Shown piece by piece: positions 34,570-43,806 of a stretch of DNA of 64,000 nt. The stretch is from Bacteroidia bacterium (GTDB lineage: Bacteria; Bacteroidota; Bacteroidia; SpSt-205): assembly GCA_026003235.1 (NCBI GenBank), contig BPGW01000005.1:62001-126000 (forward strand), written 5' to 3'. Made by a program: the position numbers and the translations under genes. How positions within the stretch are numbered: the first letter of the stretch is position 1; each line of letters begins with the position of its first letter. Below the pieces are notes generated by a model. That model did no database searches, was not told the DNA's origin, and saw nothing but the letters and a program-made list of their open reading frames with translations.

Positions 34570-35544
34570 TCACTGGGAGCGGTACAAAAGGAGCGTAATC
34601 AGCTCGCGGAAAGGCAAACTGGCGGCATGGGGCAACCGCTGCGCTAAAGCATAGGCCTGTTCGGCGTAGGTTTGGAGGACGGCTTCGGCTTGTTGGAAGG
34701 CCCCCATTTCGGCCAAGCGTCGCCGAACCAAGGGAAAAGGAGCTTCTCGCAGAAACCGCCGTTCAGCCAGGCTCGCTTGCCCCAAAGCCCAAAGCAGCGG
34801 AAAGGTGAAGCGCCGCTGCCGGCGATCGCTGTCGGTGGGCTTGCCAGTTAGCCGGCTTTCACTCCAGTCTAATAGGTCGTCCCGGATCTGGAAGGCCAGG
34901 CCAATTTGCCGGCCCATTTCGCCGGCTGTTTGAAGGATCCCTTCCTCGGCTCCGACTGACCAGGCCCCCATGAGGCAGGCCGCCCGAAAAAGCGCCGCCG
35001 TTTTCTTCTCTATCACCTCAAAGTAGCTTTCTACAGAAAGGCTGGCTTCTCGCATGCGTTTGAGCTGAATGAGCTCGCCTTCAGCGAGGGCTTCCACGGC
35101 TTCCGAGGTGTAGTAGAGCAATTGCGGTTGGTGATACCGCAGGGCCACCAGGAGCCCTCGCGCCAGAAGCCAGTCCCCAAAAAGCACGGCGATGCGGTTC
35201 CCCCAAAGCCCCCTCAGCGAAAAAAAACCTCGGCGGTAGTCTGAGTCATCCACGACATCGTCGTGCACGAGGGTGGCGTTGTGAAGGAGCTCAACGAGGG
35301 CGGCCCCTACCAACGAATCCTGGGTAGGGGTGCCGCTGGCCCGGGCTGTGTAAAGAAGCAGCAGCGGGCGAATCTGTTTGCCGCTGCGCCGCAGCAAAAA
35401 GTTGCCCAGCTGGGCTAATAACCACCGGCCTCGGTAGACCTCGGTCTGCAGAAGGCTCTGGTAAAAGCGTTCAAACGCAGGCCACTCCGGCAAAGCGGCT
35501 CTTAGAGCCTCCAGGGAAACTTTCTCTCTAACGAAGACCGACAT
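34570..35544 (-). CDS. Polyprenyl diphosphate synthase
   Basis: The 324-residue trans-prenyltransferase has a first aspartate-rich motif HDDVVDDSDYRRG (about residues 94-106) and a second motif QIRDDLLDW (about 218-226). It also has GKQIRP near residue 55, as in octaprenyl and related long-chain synthases that build quinone side chains. It adds isopentenyl diphosphate units; the chain length is not readable from this alone. It follows the ABC transporter gene by four bases and probably shares its transcript. Confidence 0.93.
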   Translation of the reverse strand: MSVFVREKVSLEALRAALPEWPAFERFYQSLLQTEVYRGRWLLAQLGNFLLRRSGKQIRPLLLLYTARASGTPTQDSLVGAALVELLHNATLVHDDVVDDSDYRRGFFSLRGLWGNRIAVLFGDWLLARGLLVALRYHQPQLLYYTSEAVEALAEGELIQLKRMREASLSVESYFEVIEKKTAALFRAACLMGAWSVGAEEGILQTAGEMGRQIGLAFQIRDDLLDWSESRLTGKPTDSDRRQRRFTFPLLWALGQASLAERRFLREAPFPLVRRRLAEMGAFQQAEAVLQTYAEQAYALAQRLPHAASLPFRELITLLLYRSQ

Positions 35545-35548
35545 GAGC

Positions 35549-38344
35549 TTAGGGCTTCCCTCCTAAAAACAAATTATTGAGGGCACGTACCATTAGCAGA
35601 AGCCATAGGCCCACCCCCATGAGGGCCAGGATGAGGGCGTTGTAGGTGGGGGTAAACCAAGGAGCCTGGCCTAAGCGCTTGTAAGCGGCGAAGAGAGGGG
35701 TATAGCCGCTTTCTGGCTCCAGGATGTAGGCAGGCTCGTAAAGGCGTACCCAAGTGTCGCGCACCCGGCGAAGCTTCTGCGAGCTTTGGGTGGCGAGGGC
35801 GGTTTTTTCCAGGGCGTCGTTGTGATAACGTAAGCGAAGTTCTGTAGGGAGCTGGCTTTCCAATGCAAGGATTTGGGTGGAAATTTGCTGAAGCTCTCTT
35901 TTGAGGAGGCTTTCAAGGCTATCCAGCGAAGGGGCCTGGCCTGCCCATCGCTGGAGGTAGCCCAGGGTATCCCCCTGGGCTCGTACGGCGGGTAGGAGGT
36001 AGAGCACATGGTAGCGCAGCAGAGACTGGCGGGCCTTTAGAGGGTAAAGGAAACGCTGGTAGGGATTGTGGGTAAAGTGCAAAACGACCTGACCCTCGTA
36101 GGCCCACCGCGTGAAAGTAAAATCGGCCAGAAAGGGTACGGGCCTCTCTCCCCGCAGCGCCGGGTTGAAGCGATCGAAAGGCACCACGGCTCCGCTTAGC
36201 ACGATTTGCGGGATCAGCAAAATGGGAATCAGCACATACACCGGGACAGGATGAGTAAAAGCGTCTGAAAGGTTGAGCGCCAGCAGGTTGCTCAGGATGC
36301 CTATCAGCAGCAGGAGGAGCCACGTCTCTACCCATAAGGCTTGAATCTGACACACCAGGCTCACTACCCCCCAATAGAGCGTTACCTGGAGGGCGGTGAT
36401 GAGAAAAACCCAGACGAGCTTGGCATGCAGGTAGCTGGACCAGCTCAAGTGAAGGAAGGCCTCCCGAAGGCGAATCTTGCGATCCCGAAGGAGCTCTTCG
36501 GCGGGAGAAAGCATCCCCAGAAACAGCACCGCCAAGAGGTTGGTGAAAAGGAGCGTAGGAAGATTGTCGTTTTCGTAGAGGGTGTAAGGTTGGCCTTCGG
36601 GGTGGTAGCGCAGAAGGCCGCCCACGATCAGCCCCAGCGCAGGCGCCGCCAGCATCAGCATCAAGGTAGCCAGGTGCGTGCGCCACTTGCGCAGCCCTTC
36701 CCGCCCCAGCAGAACAGCAAATTGCCGCACCCAAGAAGGGGCAGGTTTAGGGGAAAGGACAGGAACCTCAATTTGGCTTTTGGGGGGGCTGAACTGACGC
36801 CAGAAAATCTGGTACCATCGTTCTGGGGAGATGTGTCGGTCGGGAAGGGGGTTGCCCAGCTCGTCCAGCCGGCGTTGCTGGATGATGTCAAAGAGCGACT
36901 CAGGTTCTACTCGTCGGCAGCTGGGGCATTCTACCTGCTCGCTGTCCGAGAGGCCCGCCGCGCGCCGGAAGTGCTGCAGCGCGCCAATCGGCGAACCCCA
37001 ATAGATGGTATATCCCCCTTCATCCAGAAAAAGAAGCAGGTCCAGCTTTTTATAAATTTCGGAGGAAGGCTGGTGAAGGGTAAAGAACACGATGCGTCCC
37101 TCGCGGGCTAAGGCCTGAAGCAATTCCACCACCTGGAGGGCGTCGGAGGATGAAAGCCCTGAGGTAGGCTCATCAATAAAGAGCACCAGGGGCTGCCGAA
37201 CCAGTTCCAGGGCGATGTTGACTCGTTTGCGCTGGCCGCCGCTGATGATAGGGCGCAGGGGCGAGCCCACTTGCAGGTCTGCGATAGGCAAAAGCCCCAG
37301 TTGCGAGAGGGTCTCTTCGGTGGCTTGGTGGGCCTGAGCGTCGGTAGGGTAAGCCAGACGCGCCGCATAGTATACGTTTTCTCGGACTGTCAGCTCTTCA
37401 ATCAGGAGGTCTTCTTGGGGCACGTAGCCGAGGAGGCCCTGGGTGCGGCGCGCTTCGGCGTGGATGTCTTGGCCGTTCAGGTAGACGCGGCCGGAGGAAG
37501 GACGCAGTTGCCCACTCAAGAGGCGCAGGAGGGTACTTTTGCCAGCTCCGCTCGGGCCCATGATGCCTACCAGCCGCCCCTGCGGCACCTCAAAGCTGAC
37601 CGGATGAATCGCTACCCGTTCCTTGGAAAACTTATAACTCAGCCGGCGCACTTCCCACAAAAGGCGCTGTTGGAAAGGAGCCGGCCGAAACTGCTCTAAA
37701 ACCTCTTTGTAAGTGAGCGTGTACCCTCGCAGCCGCAGAAGAGCCCCTTCCGGGAAAACCCGAATCACATCGCCGTGGATCCACTGGCCATTAAGGTGCG
37801 CCTCCATCTGCGGGCCCACCAGCCGCATCAGAATAAGCTCCACCGAAGGCAGGTACAAGAAGGCTACATACCCCGGCAAGGGAAGTTCAATGTGTCGCAC
37901 AGAAGGCGCTTTGTCTTTGTCGGCAGCACCTGCAATCAGGATATGGGGTGAGTCTATGAGCCTAATTTTGCCCGTCTGGGCAAACATCTGTAGAAGAGCT
38001 TCTTCTTCCTTAGGGATGTCAAAGTGGCTGGCCATGTCTTTGAGGAACCGCTCTTCTTCTGGGTGAAACTTTTTATCAGCGTGGGCCAGCTGGAGTACGA
38101 AGGCGTATAACAGGTAGCGCTGGGGGCGAGGCAGCTGTTGGGCTACGGAGCGCAACAGCAAAGAAGGTTGGAGCTCTGAAGCGCGGGCGATGTATTGCTG
38201 GATGCGCTGGATTTCCTGCTCGGGCTCCACGCCCAGCTCGCGTAAAAGCTGTCGGAGGATCGCTTCTTCTTTTGCGGAGAAGCTGCCTTGGAGGGAAAAG
38301 TAAGCCAAAACCCGTGAAAGGCTATCCAGCAACACCTCTTGCAT
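35549..38344 (-). CDS. ABCG-like half transporter with TerB-like and FHA-like N-terminal regions
   Basis: The 931-residue protein begins with a helical TerB-like region (about 20-145, AHADKKFHPEEERFLKDMA) and a beta-rich, FHA-like stretch (about 150-240, HLNGQWIHGDVIRVFPEGA). An ABC ATPase follows with Walker A GPSGAGKST (near 267), signature ISGGQRKRV, Walker B VLFIDEPTSGLSSSD and an H-loop FTLHQPSSE. After a CPSC pair come six hydrophobic segments of an ABC-2 permease with a large extracytoplasmic loop. This ATPase-then-permease order is that of eukaryotic ABCG and bacterial FHA-ABC exporters. The substrate is unknown. ATG 38344 was chosen over TTG 38353. Confidence 0.87.
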   Translation of the reverse strand: MQEVLLDSLSRVLAYFSLQGSFSAKEEAILRQLLRELGVEPEQEIQRIQQYIARASELQPSLLLRSVAQQLPRPQRYLLYAFVLQLAHADKKFHPEEERFLKDMASHFDIPKEEEALLQMFAQTGKIRLIDSPHILIAGAADKDKAPSVRHIELPLPGYVAFLYLPSVELILMRLVGPQMEAHLNGQWIHGDVIRVFPEGALLRLRGYTLTYKEVLEQFRPAPFQQRLLWEVRRLSYKFSKERVAIHPVSFEVPQGRLVGIMGPSGAGKSTLLRLLSGQLRPSSGRVYLNGQDIHAEARRTQGLLGYVPQEDLLIEELTVRENVYYAARLAYPTDAQAHQATEETLSQLGLLPIADLQVGSPLRPIISGGQRKRVNIALELVRQPLVLFIDEPTSGLSSSDALQVVELLQALAREGRIVFFTLHQPSSEIYKKLDLLLFLDEGGYTIYWGSPIGALQHFRRAAGLSDSEQVECPSCRRVEPESLFDIIQQRRLDELGNPLPDRHISPERWYQIFWRQFSPPKSQIEVPVLSPKPAPSWVRQFAVLLGREGLRKWRTHLATLMLMLAAPALGLIVGGLLRYHPEGQPYTLYENDNLPTLLFTNLLAVLFLGMLSPAEELLRDRKIRLREAFLHLSWSSYLHAKLVWVFLITALQVTLYWGVVSLVCQIQALWVETWLLLLLIGILSNLLALNLSDAFTHPVPVYVLIPILLIPQIVLSGAVVPFDRFNPALRGERPVPFLADFTFTRWAYEGQVVLHFTHNPYQRFLYPLKARQSLLRYHVLYLLPAVRAQGDTLGYLQRWAGQAPSLDSLESLLKRELQQISTQILALESQLPTELRLRYHNDALEKTALATQSSQKLRRVRDTWVRLYEPAYILEPESGYTPLFAAYKRLGQAPWFTPTYNALILALMGVGLWLLLMVRALNNLFLGGKP

Positions 38345-38355
38345 GCGCTGCAAGT

Positions 38356-40572
38356 TTAGCTATTTGGAGGGGCTTGGTATCGCTCAATCCGCAAAAGGCC
38401 GCGCACCTCCGCCAGGGCTTTGATGACCCCCAGCAGATCGGGTTCGTGGTAGACAAAAAGCTCAATCACCCCCTGAAAGTAAGAAGCTTTCCCCTCAACG
38501 CGAATGGAACGGATATTTTTTCGTTTTCGCAAAGAGATCACTTTGACCAGGTCCAGGAGCATGCCCTGGCGATCTTCGCCTTCCAGGAGGAGGGCGGCTA
38601 AGAAGGGTTTTTCGGGTGTGCTGACCCACCGCAGCGGACGAACCTTGCTGCTGTCCAGCGAGAGAAGCCGTTGAATCTCCCGGCAAGTGGTGCGGTGCAC
38701 GACCAGCCCGTCGCTGGTCAGATGCCCCATGATCGCATCAAAGGGAATAGGATAGCAGCAGGTGGCGTACTGGACTTTTTCTTCGGTGATGTGGCCGACC
38801 TCAGGGGCGCCGCTCAGCAGCCCCAAGTGCTGCGACAGCTGGTCCACGATCGGGGTGGTGCCGGCTATCCGCTTGAGGCGGATGAACTCTTGGATGCGGG
38901 TCAGGTCCAGCGTATGGGTGCCCAGCCGGTATAAAAGCTCCTCCAGAGAAGGTAAACGCAAATACCACAAGAGTTCTTTGATGACGGGGTCTTCTGGCCG
39001 CAGGCCTAAATGGCGGAGGCGCCATTCAAAGATTTCCCTGCCTCGCTCTATAGCTTGCTTGCGTTGGTGCTTGAGGTATTCGCGGATCTTGAGCCGTGCC
39101 CGGGCCGTCTTGACAAAGGTGAGCTGCTCTTGGGTGGGTTCGGCCCGTTCGCTGGTCAGGATTTCCACTTGGTCGGCGTTTTGGAGCACATAGTTTAGGA
39201 GGACGGGTCGGCCGTTGACCTTAGCGGCGATGGCATGCCGCCCAATCTCGGAGTGAATCTCGTAAGCAAAGTCCAAGGCCGTAGCCCCTGCAGGAAGGAC
39301 CTTGAGATCGCCTTTGGGGGTAAAGACGTACACTTCGTCGTGGGCGATGTCGGGGTGGAGTTCGCTCAGCAGCTCTACGCTGGAGAGGTCGGCGTTTTCA
39401 AGGAGGCTGCGGATGCGTTGGAGCCACCGATCCAAGGCCTCATCGTAGGAGGAAGGGCGGCCATTTTGCTGCTCTTTGTAGCGCCAGTGGGCCACCAGAC
39501 CGTATTCGGCCATTTCGTGCATGCGCCGCGAGCGAATCTGCACTTCTACCCACTTGCCTTCCGGTCCCATGACGGTGATGTGCAGCGCCTCGTAGCCGGT
39601 GGCCTTCGGGTGCGAGATCCAGTCGCGCAGGCGGTTCAGGTTGGGCCGGTAAAGGCTCGTCACGATGGAATAAGCCCGCCAGCAATCGGCCTTTTCTGTT
39701 GCCGGCGGAGAATCCAGGATAATCCGTATAGCGAAAATGTCGTACACCTCCTCAAAGGGCACCCCCTGCCGCTGCATTTTTTGATAGATAGAGCTCAGTC
39801 CCTTGATTCGGCTTTCCATGCGGTACAGAATGCCCAGCTCGGCCTTCAGGCGCGCTTCTAAGGGCTCCAAAAAGCGTTGAATGTACTTTTCTCGCTCGCG
39901 AGCGGTGGCTTGGAGCTTAGCTTCCAGCTCGGCGTAAATTTCTGGATGGCGATACTTCAGGATCAGGTCCTCCATTTCGCTTTTGATGGGGTACAGGCCT
40001 AAGCGGTGGGCGATGGGTACGTAAATGTATTCGGTTTCGGCCAGGATTTTGGCTTGTTTTTCGGGTTTGAGGCCAGCCAGGGTTCGTAGGTTGTGCAGCC
40101 GGTCTGCCAGCTTGATGAGGGCCACCCGGATGTCGTCGGCCATCGTGAGCAGAATCTTCCTAAAGGTCTCGGCTTGCACCGAGTCCATGGGGCTTTGGAC
40201 GCGGGTGATTTTGGTCAGGGCCTCCACTAAGCGGGCTACCGCCGGCCCAAATTGCGCTTGAATGCTCTCCAGAGGGGTGTCGGTGTCTTCTACCACATCA
40301 TGAAGCAGGGCAGCGATCACGGCAGAGAGGTCTTTGAGCCCAATTTCCTTGACCAGAATCAGCGCTACGGCAAGCGGATGCAAAATGTAGGGTTCGCCTG
40401 TGCGGCGGCGGGCCTGCCCATGTTGCTCCAAGGCAAACCGAAAAGCCCTGCGCAGTTCCGTACGGCCGCGTTTGTCCAGAAAATCGCCGCATGAGCGCAG
40501 AAGGCGGCGGTAAGCGTTGAGAATAGCTCGTTTTTCCTCTTCGGCAAAGGAGACCTCCCAGCGGGAACGCAT
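38356..40572 (-). CDS. Bifunctional (p)ppGpp synthetase/hydrolase, RelA/SpoT (Rsh)
   Basis: The 738-residue stringent-response enzyme has an HD hydrolase domain with His65, His91-Asp92 and the HDVVED motif intact. The synthetase domain includes IKGLSSIYQKM and WISHPKATGYEALH. A TGS domain (VFTPKGDLKVLPAGATALDF), a helical region and a C-terminal ACT domain follow. Both activities should be present. I chose ATG 40572, five bases after a near-consensus TATATTTA box; the longer frame to 40647 overlaps the divergent gene. Confidence 0.95.
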   Translation of the reverse strand: MRSRWEVSFAEEEKRAILNAYRRLLRSCGDFLDKRGRTELRRAFRFALEQHGQARRRTGEPYILHPLAVALILVKEIGLKDLSAVIAALLHDVVEDTDTPLESIQAQFGPAVARLVEALTKITRVQSPMDSVQAETFRKILLTMADDIRVALIKLADRLHNLRTLAGLKPEKQAKILAETEYIYVPIAHRLGLYPIKSEMEDLILKYRHPEIYAELEAKLQATAREREKYIQRFLEPLEARLKAELGILYRMESRIKGLSSIYQKMQRQGVPFEEVYDIFAIRIILDSPPATEKADCWRAYSIVTSLYRPNLNRLRDWISHPKATGYEALHITVMGPEGKWVEVQIRSRRMHEMAEYGLVAHWRYKEQQNGRPSSYDEALDRWLQRIRSLLENADLSSVELLSELHPDIAHDEVYVFTPKGDLKVLPAGATALDFAYEIHSEIGRHAIAAKVNGRPVLLNYVLQNADQVEILTSERAEPTQEQLTFVKTARARLKIREYLKHQRKQAIERGREIFEWRLRHLGLRPEDPVIKELLWYLRLPSLEELLYRLGTHTLDLTRIQEFIRLKRIAGTTPIVDQLSQHLGLLSGAPEVGHITEEKVQYATCCYPIPFDAIMGHLTSDGLVVHRTTCREIQRLLSLDSSKVRPLRWVSTPEKPFLAALLLEGEDRQGMLLDLVKVISLRKRKNIRSIRVEGKASYFQGVIELFVYHEPDLLGVIKALAEVRGLLRIERYQAPPNS

Positions 40573-40577
40573 GTCCC

Positions 40578-40585
40578 TAAATATA
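40578..40585 (-). promoter_or_regulatory. -7 promoter box TATATTTA for the RelA/SpoT gene
   Basis: One mismatch to TAnnTTTG, five bases before ATG 40572. It is divergent from the box at 40610-40617. Confidence 0.5.
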
Positions 40586-40609
40586 CCGCTTTGGGGCAAA
40601 CCAAGGGTG

Positions 40610-40617
40610 TATCTTTG
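40610..40617 (+). promoter_or_regulatory. -7 promoter box TATCTTTG for the secreted unknown and meaB
   Basis: Perfect TAnnTTTG ending four bases before GTG 40622. This favours that start over ATG 40571 and GTG 40607, which lie upstream of the box. Confidence 0.55.
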
Positions 40618-40621
40618 GCGG

Positions 40622-41281
40622 GTGTGGCGGCTACTGGGGGGCCTCATAGGCCTACTTACCGCACAGCCTCCGTTGCTTTACAAGGAGCTGCACCGCCAGC
40701 TTTTTCCGCTGGTGCAGGACACTTCCCATCGCGAGTGGCTGCCTCGCCTGCGAGAAAAGATGCAAGAGCTGCGCCACATTGAGTGGAACGATCGCTTCTT
40801 CCGAGAAGTGGCGCAGCTGTACCTCCAACAAAGTGACTCGCTACCTGAGCTGTTGGGCACGATTAGGCGGTATGTAGGGGTAGACAGCGCTCAGATAGCG
40901 GCGCTTTTCCGCCCTTTGGAAGACCAATCGGCCCCTGCAGCTTCGCTGATGGCGGCCTACGAAGCCCTCGCTCAGGCCGCTGCACACGACACCTCCCACA
41001 CGGGCTACCTGCTACAGCAGGCCAGCACCTTAGCTCGCCACACCATAGAAGCCTGGATCTCAGCCCCTGATAGCCCCCCCCTTGCGCTCTTGATACACGG
41101 TAGCTTGCGGGGCTACTTCAAGGCCCTGGCGGCGGCTTACGCCTTCTTTGGCTTTGACGCTTCCAGCGAACCCTGGCCAGACAAAATGCGTGTGCTCCAA
41201 ACCATAGGGCTGCTTGACTATTACGCTTACGGGCAAAGCGCCAACGAATACCGAGCATGGAAACGCGGGTATCGGCCTTAG
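40622..41281 (+). CDS. Exported protein of unknown function
   Basis: The 219-residue protein begins with a short signal peptide (MWRLLGGLIGLLTAQ), then is almost entirely helical with no recognised family. Some longer helices (SLMAAYEALAQAAAHD and ALAAAYAFFGFD) suggest a compact helical bundle. I chose GTG 40622 from the promoter position. The frame is also open from ATG 40571, which would share two bases with the divergent RelA/SpoT start. It overlaps meaB by 25 bases and so is co-expressed with it, but nothing links it functionally to cobalamin enzymes. Confidence 0.6.
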   Translation: MWRLLGGLIGLLTAQPPLLYKELHRQLFPLVQDTSHREWLPRLREKMQELRHIEWNDRFFREVAQLYLQQSDSLPELLGTIRRYVGVDSAQIAALFRPLEDQSAPAASLMAAYEALAQAAAHDTSHTGYLLQQASTLARHTIEAWISAPDSPPLALLIHGSLRGYFKALAAAYAFFGFDASSEPWPDKMRVLQTIGLLDYYAYGQSANEYRAWKRGYRP

Positions 41282-42234
41282 CTAAGAAGGTGCGGTCTCG
41301 CGACCGGGTAGGCCTGGCCCAGGCCCTGTCTTTGGCAGAAAGCCTTCGGTGGGAAGACCTGCCCCAGCGGGTGGCGCTTCTTCAGGCCTTGGGTTCTGTG
41401 CCGCCCACCGCCTACCGCATTGGATTCACAGGCCCACCTGGTGCAGGAAAAAGCACCCTTATAGATGCGTTAGGCGCCTACCTGCTGGAACGGTTCCCAG
41501 AAGCTCACTTGGCCATCCTCACCGTAGATCCCAGCAGTTGGCGCAGCGGCGGAAGCCTCCTGGCCGATCAGACCCGCATGCGCCGTTTGGCGGCCCACCC
41601 CCGGGCTTTTTTGCGGACCTTCGCTTCAGGGGGGCACCTCGGCGGCCTCCACCCCCGCCTCTACGAAGCCCTCACCTTCTGCGAAGCCGCTAACTTCACC
41701 TGGATCTTCATTGAAAGCGTCGGAACCGGCCAAAGTGAGATTGAGCTGCGCTACGCGTGCGACTTCTTCCTTTACGTGGCGCTGCCCCACGGCGGCGACG
41801 AAGTCCAAGGCCTCAAACGAGGCCTCATGGAAGCTTTGGATGGGGTGGCCCTCAATAAGGCGGATACCCTCTCCCCCACCGACCTCAACCGCCTTCTCTT
41901 TCAGTTTGAGACCGCCCTACACTTCCTGAGGGGGGGCGAACCTTTTGTTTTGCCCGTCTCTGCGCTGACAGGCGAGGGCTTAGCCCTCTTGTGGGAGAAG
42001 TTAGAGGCACGCCGGCCTACCCCAGCCCAGCAAGCCACCCTCCGCCAAGAACAGACCCGCTATTGGCTTTTGCGCTATTGGCAAGAGGCCTTAGAACGGT
42101 GGCTTGACCAAACCCCCCAAGGTCAGCTCCGAAGCCAGCTCCTCCACCACCTCCAGCAGGGAAAACCTTTCTGGGCCCTCCTCCAGGACATAGCCCAAGC
42201 CTTCGGTCTCTACCCTCCGGCTCCCACATCGTGA
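41257..42234 (+). CDS. meaB: Methylmalonyl-CoA mutase-associated GTPase MeaB
   Basis: The 325-residue G3E GTPase has Walker A GPPGAGKST (residues 59-67), the TVDPSSWRSGGSLLADQTRM block and FIESVGTGQSEIE, with a base-recognition NKAD. MeaB loads and protects adenosylcobalamin in methylmalonyl-CoA mutase. The mutase subunits are not in this window. The protein overlaps the upstream unknown by 25 bases and overlaps the convergent small gene by 25 bases at its 3' end. Confidence 0.93.
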   Translation: METRVSALAKKVRSRDRVGLAQALSLAESLRWEDLPQRVALLQALGSVPPTAYRIGFTGPPGAGKSTLIDALGAYLLERFPEAHLAILTVDPSSWRSGGSLLADQTRMRRLAAHPRAFLRTFASGGHLGGLHPRLYEALTFCEAANFTWIFIESVGTGQSEIELRYACDFFLYVALPHGGDEVQGLKRGLMEALDGVALNKADTLSPTDLNRLLFQFETALHFLRGGEPFVLPVSALTGEGLALLWEKLEARRPTPAQQATLRQEQTRYWLLRYWQEALERWLDQTPQGQLRSQLLHHLQQGKPFWALLQDIAQAFGLYPPAPTS

Positions 42235-42539
42235 AGCCAGAGCGTCTCTATCACATGGGGTAAGAGCGTTTCTGCCTCAGGACGAGCTAATATCGCATAC
42301 AGCCCCGCTGAGGCGCTGCTTCCGAGGAGGGAGCCTTTCTTCTCGGGCAAGGCAAGCTGATAAAGCACCTCCCCGTTAGGAAGAGGGGTGACTTCCAAAC
42401 GGCTCCCAACCCACGTATCTCGCATCGCCTGCCAGGCCGCCGCGGATAGAGGCGCTGACAGCTCTATGTAATACTTCACCCGCCACGCACAAACTTGGAC
42501 TTTCTGGACAGGCAGGGGATAAGTAGGCTCTTCCTTCAT
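42210..42539 (-). CDS. Small protein of unknown function, coupled to the V4R-like gene
   Basis: The 109-residue protein is not recognised. It has an alternating-strand N-terminus (VQKVQVCAWRVKYYIEL) and a helical end. Its ATG overlaps the stop of the V4R-like gene by four bases, so it is translated with it. Its 3' end overlaps meaB. Confidence 0.6.
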   Translation of the reverse strand: MKEEPTYPLPVQKVQVCAWRVKYYIELSAPLSAAAWQAMRDTWVGSRLEVTPLPNGEVLYQLALPEKKGSLLGSSASAGLYAILARPEAETLLPHVIETLWLHDVGAGG

Positions 42540-43801
42540 TTACGGGTTAGGCGCACCCTATCAGGGCCTTCTTGGCGGAGGCGGCTCTGCACAAATTCTC
42601 CCTCGTACGCTCGGCCTTCTTGGAAAAGGCTCCGGTAGAGCTGCCCATCAAAAGTAAGGCGCTGCTGGTGGATGCCAGCTTGATACACCAGGGCCATGAT
42701 CCCGGCAAAAAGCCCGCGCGCAAAAGGGGAGTGGTCCAGGTGCCGTTCCTCTCCGGGCAAGGAAGCCAGCGCTGTCGTTTCATACCAGTTGGTAAGCCCG
42801 ACTTCGCAGGCGGTGGGGGTAGGAGGCTTGTAGCATTGCACCATGCCCCACCCAATGGCTGGCAGCACCGCCGCAATGCCATACATCCAATCTTCCGGCG
42901 TGTCTAAGTAGGGGCGCACGACAGCGTCCCATTCTGCGCTTTGCATGATGCCCCCCAGCGTGTTGAAGGCGCACACATGCCCCGACTCAATCAGCATATC
43001 CAGCACGAGGGGGCGCACTTCCGGCCCAAAAGCTTTTTCCATGCGGGCCAGGTGCCGCTCAGAGATGAGGGTGTAGTAGTTTCCAGGCAAGCGAGTCAGC
43101 ACTACGCCGAAAGCCTCAATAAGGCCGGTTTCGGGGTCGGGCGTGAGGGGCAAGCCCAAGACCGCGTCGCGAATGGCGGCCATAGGCACGCGGGTGCCAC
43201 TGGGTTGGTGCAGCTGCCCTTCTTCCCAAGCGCCCTCGCCCGGTGAAGGCCGCAGCGGCAAAGGCTTATCCAACCGAAAGAAGCGCCAACTGACCACCGG
43301 GTCCCCTTGCGTGAGGCAAGCGGTCTGCTCGCTGCCTACGCTACCCAAAGGTAGGTCGTAAATAGCCTCTATCGCTCCCGCAAGATACCCCTGCGAAAAG
43401 TAGGCCACCCCTCGCTTGCCTTTAGGACGAGGGGGAAAGGTCGCCGCATAGGTGTAAGCGTAGTGCTCGTAAGGCGTATGCACTTCTCCGCCTTCGGCAG
43501 AAATGCTTGCAAGTTTTACGCTGCCATACCCACATGTACGGAAGGTCTCCTCCACTATCTGCTTGCGCAAGGCCACGTCTTGTGCGCCCTTCTCTGCAAA
43601 AAGCGTCCGGAATAGACTATGCGCAATCTCCTGGGCCGTCCAGACCAGCACTTCTTCTACGGGGTAGAGGTCGGCGGCGTCCTCAATGCTGGTTTGGAGA
43701 AAGTGGTTGTAATAATGGCAGTGCACTACGTGCGGCTCTCCACCGAGTACGACGGCGCCCCGCTGCACTTTGGGCACAAACTGAATCGCTGTCTCCGTCA
43801 T
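42536..43801 (-). CDS. V4R-domain-like (4-vinyl reductase fold) protein of unknown function
   Basis: The 421-residue protein contains at least one V4R-like region. It has GYGSVKLASISAEGGEV, then YFSQGYLAGAIEAIYDLPLG, VGSEQTACLTQGDPVVSWRF (about residues 95-175), following the V4R pattern of a glycine-rich strand, a Gly-Tyr-x-x-Gly helix and a C-x-x-x-G-D-x-x-x-x-F end. A second, shorter such region may lie near 270-345 (ESGHVCAFNTLGGIMQSAEW). V4R domains bind small hydrophobic ligands in transcription factors and Bch proteins. It sits between two unknowns in a three-gene operon (44208 down to 42210). The family is a motif-level guess. Confidence 0.55.
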   Translation of the reverse strand: MTETAIQFVPKVQRGAVVLGGEPHVVHCHYYNHFLQTSIEDAADLYPVEEVLVWTAQEIAHSLFRTLFAEKGAQDVALRKQIVEETFRTCGYGSVKLASISAEGGEVHTPYEHYAYTYAATFPPRPKGKRGVAYFSQGYLAGAIEAIYDLPLGSVGSEQTACLTQGDPVVSWRFFRLDKPLPLRPSPGEGAWEEGQLHQPSGTRVPMAAIRDAVLGLPLTPDPETGLIEAFGVVLTRLPGNYYTLISERHLARMEKAFGPEVRPLVLDMLIESGHVCAFNTLGGIMQSAEWDAVVRPYLDTPEDWMYGIAAVLPAIGWGMVQCYKPPTPTACEVGLTNWYETTALASLPGEERHLDHSPFARGLFAGIMALVYQAGIHQQRLTFDGQLYRSLFQEGRAYEGEFVQSRLRQEGPDRVRLTRK

Positions 43802-43806
43802 AGGGC

